Shown piece by piece: positions 54,385-64,000 of a stretch of DNA of 64,000 nucleotides. Position numbers and translations under genes: made by a program. A model generated the notes under the pieces. That model was not told where the DNA came from. It saw only the letters and a program-made list of their open reading frames with translations, and searched no databases. This DNA comes from Porites lobata. Lineage: Eukaryota; Cnidaria; Anthozoa; Scleractinia; Poritidae. Numbering within the stretch: position 1 is the first letter of the stretch; each line of letters begins with the position of its first letter. The stretch spans positions 400,001 through 464,000 of the forward strand of contig CALNXK010000022.1 of the NCBI GenBank assembly GCA_942486035.1. The letters are read 5' to 3'.

Positions 54385-57300
54385 GAAGACTAGAGAGGGC
54401 ACTCAATGAACCTTGTTTGTCACTTTCAGTTTGGCCAGAACAAAATTCTTCCGTTTGTTTCCATCGTAAAATGGGGATGCAACTAAAAGTGAAAATTCCA
54501 ATTTACAGAATTTTAGAAGGCCAAAGCCCTAAAAACGAGTTCATCGAAATTTGCTACTTTTCTTGAACTTTCTAGGCGCTACTTCGAGAGTCTGAATGGG
54601 GTTTAGTGTTTAGTGTTTGCTGTGAAATTGGCCATTTTTGTAATGTTTACTGTTTTCGGAGAAAATACTGTTAAGTGTTTGGAGGGTTTTGCGTGGAAAC
54701 CCCATGGTCTTTGAGCTCTGCTCAAATCATTCATGAACTTTGAGACCGTGCTCAAAGGGGCTGTAGCTGTAATCTCTTTTTTCGACCCATGCGCAACATT
54801 ATTCTGGAAAGCCTAGGGAGTACTGGATACCAATCTCGTGCCAGGAGCCCACGATCCTTTAGTCAGCGTCGAGGCCGAAGTCGAAACTAATCGTAAGTGA
54901 TATTCTCACCCGGAACCCCCGCACACAAAGCCAAATGAGCCTAAATGCCTAATATATGGGAGAATCGGCCCGAGGCTTTGCGAGTCGGTGAACCAGGAGA
55001 GAATACAAGGTACGCCCAGGTATGCCCCATCGCTGCGTGGAGGAGGGTGGGGCCAGAGCTGCTACAGAGGGTGCAGAGACCTAAACGTTACTAGAACTGG
55101 CTGAATAATCAAACAAGCTGCTCTTAAAACTGGGGACAAGGTCTATGGGTAAGCCGTGTATTCCCCTGGGCCACGCTGAGAAGTTTAGGAAGTGTATTGA
55201 TGCTAAATTAGGCTCTTATGCGTGTTTTCCCTTGTGAGAATAGTGACAGCGATGGCGGCATCGAGTGGATTCTCCTCCAGTGTTGTCAAAATTCTAGTGA
55301 GCTTCTATAGAAGCAGGGAGGATTCTGCTTTCGAAAGGCATAGAGCAGGGTCACTTTTGACCTTTCAAAGCAATCCAGCGTGGCAGCCGTCAAGAAACAT
55401 CTGAGGGAATTTCTTGAGCTTAACGAGCTTGCATTGTATTTTTCGGATTTCTCCTTGGAAAACTTCGGTAGTCTCCGGACATCTTCGGTAGTCTTCGGAA
55501 ATCTTCGGAAGTCTTCCGAAATGATCGGGAATCGTCGGAAAGTGGCCGAAAACTTGTTGATATGCTGAACAAAATAACATTGCCCTTTTTGGAGGCGTTT
55601 TTGTTTCCTTCTGCATAAAATTTACTGTTACAGAGCCAAAAAATTAACTGTTTACTGTTATCGAGGTACCCCCATTCAGACCCTCTACTCAGTAAAGAGT
55701 CAAGTTCTACTGTAATCATACAGGCGGTTTCACAGTCGACTTTTAGACGTTTTGCCATTCTGAATGTGATATAAAATCGTGTAAACTTGTGAAAATATTG
55801 CCCTTGTTTCGAACTTGCTCTGGAATATGATGTACCCGATTTATCGGCGATTTTCCGCGCGAGAAGGAACTGCATGTACCTAGCTTACATCAGATGCGCC
55901 CTTCAGTAGCCGTGCATACAGACTGGAATATCTCAATAAGCGCCGAGTAATCATTGTAGCAAACATCTTCCGAAAAATCGCCTGTGTAAACCGATTGGTT
56001 TCTGCGCTTTAAAAAAGTCGTCAAAATTAGTCTACTTGTCGTCTACACTCCTTTTCGTATATGGCTTCAAAACTATGGAACTCTCTTCCAGATTCGTTTA
56101 GAACTTCTGACTTTTATCCTACAGTATTACTCTTTTTAATAGTTTAAATATTAGAATGTTATAATTTGTAACTCGAAGATACTAGCTTATCTTTACCTAC
56201 TTTAAGTTCGAGGTTAAATAAAGTATATGTATGTGTGTATGTATGTCAAAAGAGGTATAACAATTAAGGAGCAAAAGCACCAAAATAAGTTACTGTATCT
56301 TGATTTTAAAGAGAAGAATTTGCATCGTTCCGATAGGAACTTTTTATGTGTTTTGCTAATTAAAATGCCATCATTGGGTTTACAGCTTCGGGTAGTTTGC
56401 ACTACCTTTTCAGTACAGCAGGACACATTTAATATATATGTACATATAGATATATATATATATATATATTTTAAAGTAAGCGTTGTGTAGCATTTGCTGG
56501 GCAGTAAATAATGTTTAATTGCACAAGTCCCTTCTTGAAACAGGATCCGTTTACACGAGCTAAAATAACAAAATTGGTATGGCTTGGAGAAAATTTTAAG
56601 TGTAAACGCTATTTTACTCGTTTAATTCCGTTTCCTATAAGGTCCATCGGCGCCTATGTTCCTCTTTTGGGACGGATGGATAAAATCGGCTCCCTACTCG
56701 CATTTTTGTTTCCTCTTCAACGCATAAACGCTCGACTTCTTTTCAACGATCTTTTGCTCTTGCCCTTTTTTCTCAAGTCGACCTTACAAAACTTGTACGT
56801 GTAAACAATCGGATTTCGTCTGGATCCGGTACTTCTCTCTATCCGAGCCGTCCAGTCTGTTTTGTTATTGTCATTATAATTTCCATTCCTTCGTCATATA
56901 CTTATTTGGCTAACTCAATGTTGTACCCAATAGGCCATTTCCGAGTTCCCCGGGAACTCTGTTTCAAAACGAGGGTAGCTGCTCAGCCTTTGATATGGAA
57001 ATCATTTTTCATTCTCATTCAAATAAAACTCATTTTCACGAGAAAAGTAGTGCACCTAGCCTCATTTTGAAAGTGAGGGTTTTTAGAACTCGGAAGTGCC
57101 CTATTCAAACCCTTTGGGGATAAAACGTTTTGTTTCAGAAATTTCTAGATCATTTGAATGTGAATGCCAAATACAGCAAACAAAGAATCTTAACCCCAGG
57201 AGATTTGAATTGGGTACAATACTGAATCAGCCGAATAGGTCTATTAAATAAAGCCTTACATCTGCAAAAGTTTTTTTAAAATAAATTTATACAAGCTTTG

Positions 57301-58517
57301 CACTTTTAAAATTAAGAACAACAAACAAATTAAAACATAATTTGTCTGGCACAAACTATTTGCGTCTATATTATTTATTTATTAACAATCTAATTCGAAT
57401 ATCTCGGGCCCGCTGTAAAGTTTTTATTTATATAGGTATAAAACACGACCTTAGAGCGAGGCAGGGGAGAGTAGGGACGGGTGTACTATCACCTGCGAGG
57501 TTCCTAACCCTGCGGGTTAATTGTAAAGCCTGCTAATAGGGGTAGGGTGTTGTTTCAAAGCAAACCATGTTTATTTCTGTAGTAATTTCTTAGTCTCCTT
57601 CCCAGCGGGTCTTTGTCCCACTACGCAACGCCCCGCCCCAAAGGGGTGCAGGCGCAGGTCAGCTACGACAAAAACGTTTTAAAACCCTTCTTTCATGCAA
57701 AATCGATCCGGAACTGGATCGCCGGTGATCACCAACCGATCTTCTGCGTCATGTCGCAGACATATGCTTGGCACCATTTTCGCATGAAAGTTGTTTTCGA
57801 TCCTGTCGGAGAACACCGCTGACCGATAAAGATTACTAAGGCTTAGGACGATAGACCTTCGTTTTCAAATGTCTTAGCGCTCAATTTAAACAACCCTTTT
57901 CGAAAACTTCTACTTTGATCATTTTGGCGTGGACGCAAGGCCAAAATGCAAGACAAAGTAGGCATCTACAAGCAAACGTATTGAAACGCATTGGTGTAAT
58001 CGAGGTGTAAGTAGTAGATCTGAAACCGAATTCAATTACCCACTGAACACACACTGTTTAAGTAGTCGGCAACAATAAATTTTATCTTAGTCGGTGAATT
58101 TTCGAGCGCTGACACTTGCTAGAACATCCCAGCATTTTTTTGTTGTTGTTGTTCATATCAGAATAACTGTCCATTTTTTCAGTTTTTGGCGGGTGCAAAC
58201 CAAAGGCGTCATCTTGGCTACAAATAAATTAAGGTTCTTTAGTTTAAATCGTGGTTAAAATTGTCCAGGGAAATAATATCGCTTACTGCCCTCAAAAGCA
58301 CGCACGGAGTCCAATTATGATTAACTGAAGCCTAGCTAAAATACTCGGCAAAAATTTTTCTTTTTCCGAATTTTATCCACTGAAGCACATACTATTCTCC
58401 TTTCTATCACTATCATTTTTTTTCAACCGACATGGTGAAAATTAAGTTAAACTGTTTTTTTGCGTGCCAAAACCATCTGCTATGCATATACCTAATCATC
58501 AGCCAGCTCAGTAAATA

Positions 58518-58784
58518 CAGCTATTTCGAGAAAAGGTTGTCGGAAAAATGTGCACGCGACAATCCCGAAAGGTAATATGGGATATGATCAATACACTGTT
58601 TCTGACGACTGTACCTGTCGAACCTACTTTTGTTGCTTTCCTTTAGCACTCGCAAACACATTTCCACGGCCTTTCGTACCAATTCTTTCAAATTTCTTTA
58701 AAAAACAGTGAACTTAAAACTACCCACAATGCCTTTCGGGATTGTCGCGTGCACTTTTTCCGACAACCTCTCTCGAAGTAGCTG
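58518..58784. mobile_element. MITE with TA target duplication, boundaries proven by an empty site
   Basis: It runs from CAGCTATTTCGAG to CTCGAAGTAGCTG with about 52 bp of inverted ends (GTGCACGCGACAATCCCGAA against its complement). Flanks are GTAAATA before and TATATAGC after. The duplicate downstream reads AAATATATAGC without the element, so 267 bp plus one TA were inserted. Confidence 0.9.
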
Positions 58785-59634
58785 TATATAGCTATCAACT
58801 AATTGGGTCTTAGTGTGTTTTGATCGCACTTAGAGGCTATGTCACAAGAATATTGTTTTTTTTATAAGTGAATTCTTTGCGGAAGTCATTATTTACTACC
58901 TTAACCCAACCTGTAGAGTCATGAAGTAGACATCAAACATATTTCATGAGCAAGCTCTAACCATAATAATATTTTTGGTAATACTTGCAGGCATGGTATT
59001 AAAACTTGAAAAGGTCGGCCCAACTTTCTCATGTTTCAATCCATGTGCATCTTTGCCATTCGTTGCAAGAGACTATAGGAAACTTACAGTTTCTTTACCT
59101 AAATATAGCCTTTGATATCAAAACTGGACCATTATTTTTGGAATTCAATTGATGAAAAAAAAGTCTTAGCTTTTTAAAAAGACAGCAAATAGCGTGATAT
59201 AGTAGCTCCTTTAAAACAAATCTGTCACAACTTGAAGGTACTAAACCTTACCAAAAAATTTGTATTTACGTTACAGCTTTACTACTTACTTGTAACGTAA
59301 GTAAATTTTGTAGTCTTGTTGTAAGTAAGTACCGTGTAGCTGTATTGTAAGTGAATGCCAAGTGTGATTATAAAATAAAATTAAATTAAATTTAAAAAAA
59401 ATAAAAAATTTGTATTTGGCTAATAACTATTAGTCATTCCTTGATGGCGCCAGGACCCTACTTTAACGTGACTCTATACGTTGTCTCGGATAAGAGTATT
59501 TGATTATTTGTTGTAATTGATTCGTCTTTGATAAAGGCAATAGATGATATTTACTGAACAAATTCAGGTTTGGCGTGATGTTGAATCAGCATCTTAAAAC
59601 TTGTGGATGTCTCACCTGTTTTTAGTCTGCCGAC

Positions 59635-60618
59635 ATGAACTCCTCAGTAAATGAACCGAGCTGCTCAAGTCAGCTAAATTCTACAGCAGGAAAGGTCGGG
59701 CAGACCTTTGCTTACTGCTTATTACTTGTCTTTTCTTTGGCCGGGAATTCCTCCCTTGGAATAATTGCGTACAGAACACAAGCCATGAGGAAACCGATAA
59801 ATTATTTCGTTACAAACATGGCTATGTCCGACTTGCTGTATTCAATTTTCCTGTTTCCAAGCAATACAGCCCTGTTATACACGGAACGGTCCTGGCTTGT
59901 TGGTGGTGGCTTCGGTCAAGCGTTGTGTAAATTTTCTCCTTTCCTATCCGACACGTCCACCATTGTTTCCATTCAGAGTCTGGTTCTGATAGCAGTGGAT
60001 CGATTAGGAGCTGTGTTCTTTCCCCTCCGTTCTCCACTCATCACGCCAAGACTGTGTCCCTTCTTCATTCTCGCCACATGGGTTATTGCCATGGCTTATC
60101 GCTCACCATATTTATTTGTTTACAAACTGGTAGAATACCAAGCGAAGCTAACTTGTAAAATGCTTTGGAAAGAGACTTTTGGAGACTCGTTATCGCTTGC
60201 AAACTACTTCCTGGCAGGACTCATTGTATTCATTTACCTGCCAATCGTCTTGCTGGCGATGCTGTACTCCAACATTCTTCTCAAACTGGGATCACAAGTG
60301 CATCCAGGTGAGCAGTCGACCAACGCTGAGGAAAAACGCACGAGAAGAAACGAAAGCGTACTAAAGATGGCCATTGCTATTGTTTTAGGTTTCGTGATAT
60401 GCTGGGTACCTTTCACTGTCACTTTGTTGCTTCATATGTTTGTATGGGACTTTTCAGTTCCTTGTAGCGCAGTAGACTACGTAACATTCACATTTTTTTT
60501 AGCCTACACAAATTGTGTTATAAATCCTCTTATCTGCTTCACTTTTAGTAGCAACTATCGTCAAGGTCTGAAAAGACTCATCCACTGTTTTAGCAGTGCT
60601 GCAGTGTTTCCAGCTTAA
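59635..60618 (+). CDS. Gene 5: class A (rhodopsin-like) GPCR, single coding exon
   Basis: 327 residues with seven hydrophobic spans. Landmarks: N-glycosylation sites at N2 and N15, GN in span 1 (N38), NMAMSDLL in span 2 (D66), Cys98 and Cys174 for the usual disulfide, VDRLGAVFFP in place of DRY (D122-R123-L124), W149 in span 4, P203 in span 5, CWVP in span 6 (256-259), NPLIC in span 7 (N297-C301). The short N-terminus and overall style suit a peptide or amine receptor; the ligand cannot be told. The NPxxY Tyr is Cys and the DRY Tyr is Leu, both tolerated in many cnidarian receptors. An acceptor (TTTTTAG, to 59625) lies just before the ATG, so an untranslated upstream exon is likely. Confidence 0.93.
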   Translation: MNSSVNEPSCSSQLNSTAGKVGQTFAYCLLLVFSLAGNSSLGIIAYRTQAMRKPINYFVTNMAMSDLLYSIFLFPSNTALLYTERSWLVGGGFGQALCKFSPFLSDTSTIVSIQSLVLIAVDRLGAVFFPLRSPLITPRLCPFFILATWVIAMAYRSPYLFVYKLVEYQAKLTCKMLWKETFGDSLSLANYFLAGLIVFIYLPIVLLAMLYSNILLKLGSQVHPGEQSTNAEEKRTRRNESVLKMAIAIVLGFVICWVPFTVTLLLHMFVWDFSVPCSAVDYVTFTFFLAYTNCVINPLICFTFSSNYRQGLKRLIHCFSSAAVFPA

Positions 60619-60928
60619 GATTATTCCTTAATTGACAAGCAAGCTGAGAAGCGAGACTATGAGCAACTAGAATGTGAGCAGCCTCTTGGGATGGAGTCGT
60701 GTGAGTGAGACACTAAAAAAATGGCAAGAAAAAATGCCAGTCCCCTCGTGGCCCTTTCACTCTCTCTAGACTTGCCGCCTCAACTAAACTGACCGAAAAG
60801 TTTCTAGCAGTCTACCGGAGGCTGGAACTTATTCCGGTGTAAGTGGCATGTTAAGCATTTTAGTCAAGCTATCAAAATCCTTGGTGGACGGGGACAGTGT
60901 GGGTAGGGAAACAACAAGATTAAGGTGA

Positions 60929-62215
60929 CCATTTTCGCATGAAAGTTGAGTTAAACGAGAATGGCATGTCTGCGAACGCAAAAATTAATGGGAAGGGCAA
61001 GACAGCTTCGATCATGTCGGAGAACACCGCTGACCGATAAAGATTACTGAGGCTTAGGACGATAGACCTTCGTTGTCAAATGTCTCAGGGCTCAGTTTAA
61101 ACAACTCTTTTCAAAAACTTCGTTTTTGATCATTTTGGCGTGGACGTAAGGCCAAAATGCAAGAAAAAGTAGGCATCTACAAACAAACGTATTGCGACGC
61201 ATTGGTGTAATCGAGGTGTAAGCAGTAGATCTGAAACCGAATTCAGTCACCCACTGAACACAGACTGTTTAAGTAGTCAGCAACAATAAATTTTATCTTA
61301 GTCGGTGAATTTTCGAGCGCTGACACTTACTAGAACATCCCAGCATTTTTTTTTTGTTTATATCAGAATAACTGTCCATATTTTCAGTTTTTGGTAGGTG
61401 CAAAACAGAGGCGTAATCTTGGCTACAAATAAATTAAAGTTCTTTCGTTTAAATCGTGGTTAAATTGTCCAGGGAAATAATATTGCTTACTGCTCTCAAA
61501 AGCACGCACGGAGTCCAATTATGATTCACTGAAGCCTCGCTGAAATACTCCGCAAAAATTTCCTATTTCCGAATTTTATCCACTGCAGCACATACTATTC
61601 TCCTTCTTTTTATCACCAAATCTATTTTTTTTCAACCGATATGGTGAAAATTTAGTTAAACTGTTTTTTGCGGGCCAAAACCATCTGCTATGCATATACC
61701 TAATCACCAGCCAGCTCAGTAAATATATAGCTATGAACTAATTGGGTCTTAGTGTGTTTCGATCGCACTTAAAAGGCTATGTCACAAGGATACTGTTTTT
61801 TTTGTAAGTTAATTCTTTGCGGAAGTCATTATTTACTACCTTAACCCAACCTGTAAAGTCATGAAGTAGATATCAAACAAATTTCATGAGCAGTGCAGTG
61901 TTTCCAGCTTACGATTATTGCTTAATTGAAAAGCAAGCTGAGAAGCGAGACTATAAGCAGCTAGAATGTGAGCAGCCCCTTGGGATGGTCGTGTGAGTGA
62001 GTAAATCGAGCGAGGCCAACACTGAAAAAAATGGCAGGAAAAAATGCCAGTCTCTTCTTGGCCCTTTCACTCTCTCTAGAGTTCCCGCCTCAACTAAACT
62101 GACCGAAAAGTTTCTAGCAGTCTACTGGAGGCTGGAACATATCCCGCTTTAAGTATGCGTGTTAAGCATTTTAGTCAAGCTATTAAAAATCCTTGGTGGA
62201 CGGGAACAGTCCGAA
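60929..62215 (+). pseudogene. Segmental duplication, copy B: GPCR locus that lost its receptor body
   Basis: 60929-61892 matches the region upstream of gene 5 and 61893-62215 matches its last codons and downstream sequence. They are joined directly at TTTCATGAGCAGTGCAGTG. About 1.6 kb, spanning nearly the entire coding exon, is missing. The final codons survive as GCAGTGTTTCCAGCTTACG, with the stop changed. A short AGCA microhomology sits at the junction. It has no coding potential. Confidence 0.85.
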
Positions 62216-63343
62216 GCCGGACGGCCGGTCGATATCACGAAGGTATTGTCTCTTTCCAAGACAAAGCTGAATTACTTGAATACAAGTTGTGTATCCAGCT
62301 TTTATCTTTACTAAAATAACTGCTTTTCATGACTAAAAACGCTCTCTTACTGCAATATACTGAACAAACAGAACCCTTCTCGTTTATTAATATTATGTTT
62401 TCCTTGTGACACTTTTTTTTGTGAATGGGCGTTATTCGTATTTTGAACTATAGCTAATTAATTTTCCGATCTGTTGAGTCTGGTTTTTCTTGTTCTGAAT
62501 TAATTTTTACTATTCGTAGAAATCGCATTCAATTTTTATACGTTATTTGAGTCAAAGACGGTGAAAACGACATCCGAAAATAAAATAACTAAAATGGCGT
62601 TGGCGTTTTAAGTATTGTAATTGGGTGTGCACAGTGTCGCTTTCTGTATGGTAGTCAACATCTTGCGTCAAAACTTCAGGTGTGAATGGACTATGTATAA
62701 TTTCGACCATGGAACTAATTTTTGCGGTAGCTTTCTTTTGCGGGAACAGTTTTTGCGCCGGATCAATCCGTGAGAATTAATTACCGCACGTAACGTGATA
62801 AGTGAATGACAGAAAGTCTTGAAAATTGTGGCTTTCGAATAATTTTGAGCTGTTTTCGAAGTCTCGCAAACCTTTTCGATGTGTCAAATTTTCCTGTGTT
62901 TTTTTTGCCTTGACCAGTCCGACTCCTAACGAAGTCTCATATTTGGCCAGTTTTCCACCTTGTCCCTTAACAGTGCTATGAATTATTTCAATATGGGAAG
63001 GTTTTGAAGTTTTAATAGAAGTTGAGGAACCAGCTCAATTCAGTCACTACTAAATAATTTATTCGTTTCATTTAATACTGCAAAGAGGAATTGCGTCATT
63101 TGAGGTGTCATTTGGTGTTTTGTTAACAACAAAATATTGCTTTTCATAACTTAAAACCTATGACTAAATTAATTATGCACATGGTAATTTGTAGTTATCT
63201 TCATTTAACAACATTGTAGTATTCAGCGAGGCGCAGCTGCGCGCAGGCCGGTCAAATTCAGATAAAAGCAATTGTGAGCGAATTAGAAAGTTAAAAGGAG
63301 ACATCGCTAATTGCAATTCTAAATTTAGCAGACCTGGCAGAAC
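62216..63343. other. Intergenic stretch before the GPCR pseudogene
   Basis: AT-rich, with no gene, RNA or repeat structure that I could support. Confidence 0.5.
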
Positions 63344-64000
63344 ATGCCCTGTAACCAGAAGAAATGTTGCTACTACGAAACAGAGATGAACGGTACCTCT
63401 AAACTTTGTCTTGAAGGCCGCAGTTTGACAAAGACTGAGTCTATTATCATGATAAATTTTCATGTGATTCAGTGGCCCTCGCAGCCCTTTTTGGCAGCTA
63501 CCTCATTCTTTGGGCGTTCCACAAATTTCACAGTCTTCGAACTGCGTCAAACGTAATCTTGGCGAGTTTGTTCATTGCTGATGGATTGCTGGCCATCCCG
63601 TCCATCGTAGACATCTTACACTTGAATCTCTTCTTTAGAGATGAGCTTTCTTTGGTCTTGCATTCTGAGAAACATAAGCTCACGTTCCAGATTCCTTCTC
63701 CTTTCGGTTATCATTCGTCACCTCGCCTTAATCAGTTTGGAACGGTCCATCGCCGTGAGATTCTCCTTATGATACCACATCATAGTAACCGATCGCCGCG
63801 CACTGATCGTTTCTATCGCCATGTGGCTGTGGGCTGCGACCATTATGATCGTTTTCCTACAGGTACTTAAAGCATCCATCGACGATTTCGAACAGTTACG
63901 CCAGGCCATGAATCCGTGCAGTAAGACCCCTGAAGGACCCCCCAAATCGTGACATGCCTCCTTTAACTAAAGGATATCTCATATTCTTGTTGATAACACT
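63344..64000 (+). pseudogene. Class A GPCR pseudogene, cut by the window end
   Basis: An N-terminus with NGT leads into span 1 (ESIIMINFHVI). A frameshift near 63472 is followed by ALAALFGSYLILWAFH and span 2 (NVILASLFIADGLLAIP). A second shift near 63655 restores the first frame for CILRNISSRSRFLLLS and LALISLERSIAVRF (end of span 3, ERS in place of DRY). An in-frame TGA at 63770-63772 interrupts this, then ALIVSIAMWLWAATIMIVFL gives span 4 and another TGA follows at 63950. A span-5-like GYLIFLLIT appears in a third frame near 63972. With at least three shifts and a stop it is a decayed receptor. It differs from gene 5 and is not its direct copy. Confidence 0.8.

Larger units (their letters stand above)
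53159..59620. other. Intergenic region between gene 4 and the GPCR
   Basis: No supported gene. It includes a MITE-like repeat (53190-53780), an AAT microsatellite (54278-54384), a CTTCGGAA-type tandem stretch (55450-55560), TATG and TA microsatellites (56226-56250, 56445-56470), and the start of a large duplication (57772 onward). Short frames such as the one at 56511-56804 have no family support. Confidence 0.55.
57772..60905 (+). repeat. Segmental duplication, copy A (contains the GPCR)
   Basis: Both flanks of the GPCR coding exon recur downstream at 60929-62215 with high similarity. Landmarks: ACCATTTTCGCATGAAAGTT at the start, GAACACCGCTGACCGATAAA, and AAGTTTCTAGCAGTCTAC near the end. 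Copy A also contains a MITE absent from copy B. Confidence 0.85.

Noticed and set aside
56511..56804. 97-codon frame as a small gene
   Set aside because: No family, signal peptide or splice context, and it sits in AT-rich repeat-like DNA.

Overview
The window looks like animal nuclear DNA, most likely from an anthozoan cnidarian and probably a stony coral. Genes are split by GT-AG introns and code for single-pass receptors, a tyrosine-phosphatase-like domain and class A GPCRs. Introns are packed with miniature inverted-repeat elements (MITEs), tRNA-derived SINEs and a TTAGGG array. The species assignment is an inference from this pattern; no sequence search was run. Exon models were assembled by hand from splice sites, reading phase and comparison between the copies.

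Layout: (1) 160-3339, the 3' end of a receptor gene with a phosphatase-like domain (gene 1). (2) 7293-27195, a complete 14-exon paralogue (gene 2): signal peptide, four SEA-like modules, Thr/Pro stalk, a juxtamembrane module, one membrane span and a degenerate tyrosine-phosphatase domain. (3) 32885-36979, a short relative (gene 3): signal peptide, the same juxtamembrane module, membrane span and a short tail with Tyr motifs. (4) 44862-53158, a third relative (gene 4): signal peptide, mucin-like 62-residue repeats, the same juxtamembrane module, membrane span and a long acidic tail, with no phosphatase domain. (5) 59635-60618, an intact class A GPCR coding exon. (6) 60929-62215, a tandem copy of the GPCR flanks from which the receptor body has been lost. 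(7) 63344-64000, a GPCR pseudogene cut by the window edge. All are on the + strand.

Genes 2, 3 and 4 share one exon grammar: a phase-1 signal-peptide exon, an ectodomain exon of phase 1 to 0, a 45-48 codon membrane exon of phase 0 to 0, then variable cytoplasmic exons. Gene 1 is the tail of a fourth member. The outer and inner ends vary while the juxtamembrane and membrane core is kept, which looks like a family that shuffles recognition and signalling ends. In genes 1 and 2 the active-site loop reads HCSDGLGFTG, with Phe where the catalytic Arg should be. In gene 2 the pTyr-loop Tyr, the WPD Asp and the Q-loop Gln are also gone, so it is predicted to be a pseudophosphatase that binds or scaffolds rather than hydrolyses.

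The non-coding part is rich in mobile DNA. It holds four copies of a MITE built from GGAGTTA/TAACTCC units, a 4.35-kb element with about 1-kb inverted arms, a TA-flanked element carrying a RAG1-N-terminus-like zinc motif, several MITE pairs, an 86-bp perfect palindrome, a 152-bp intronic satellite and an interstitial telomeric array.
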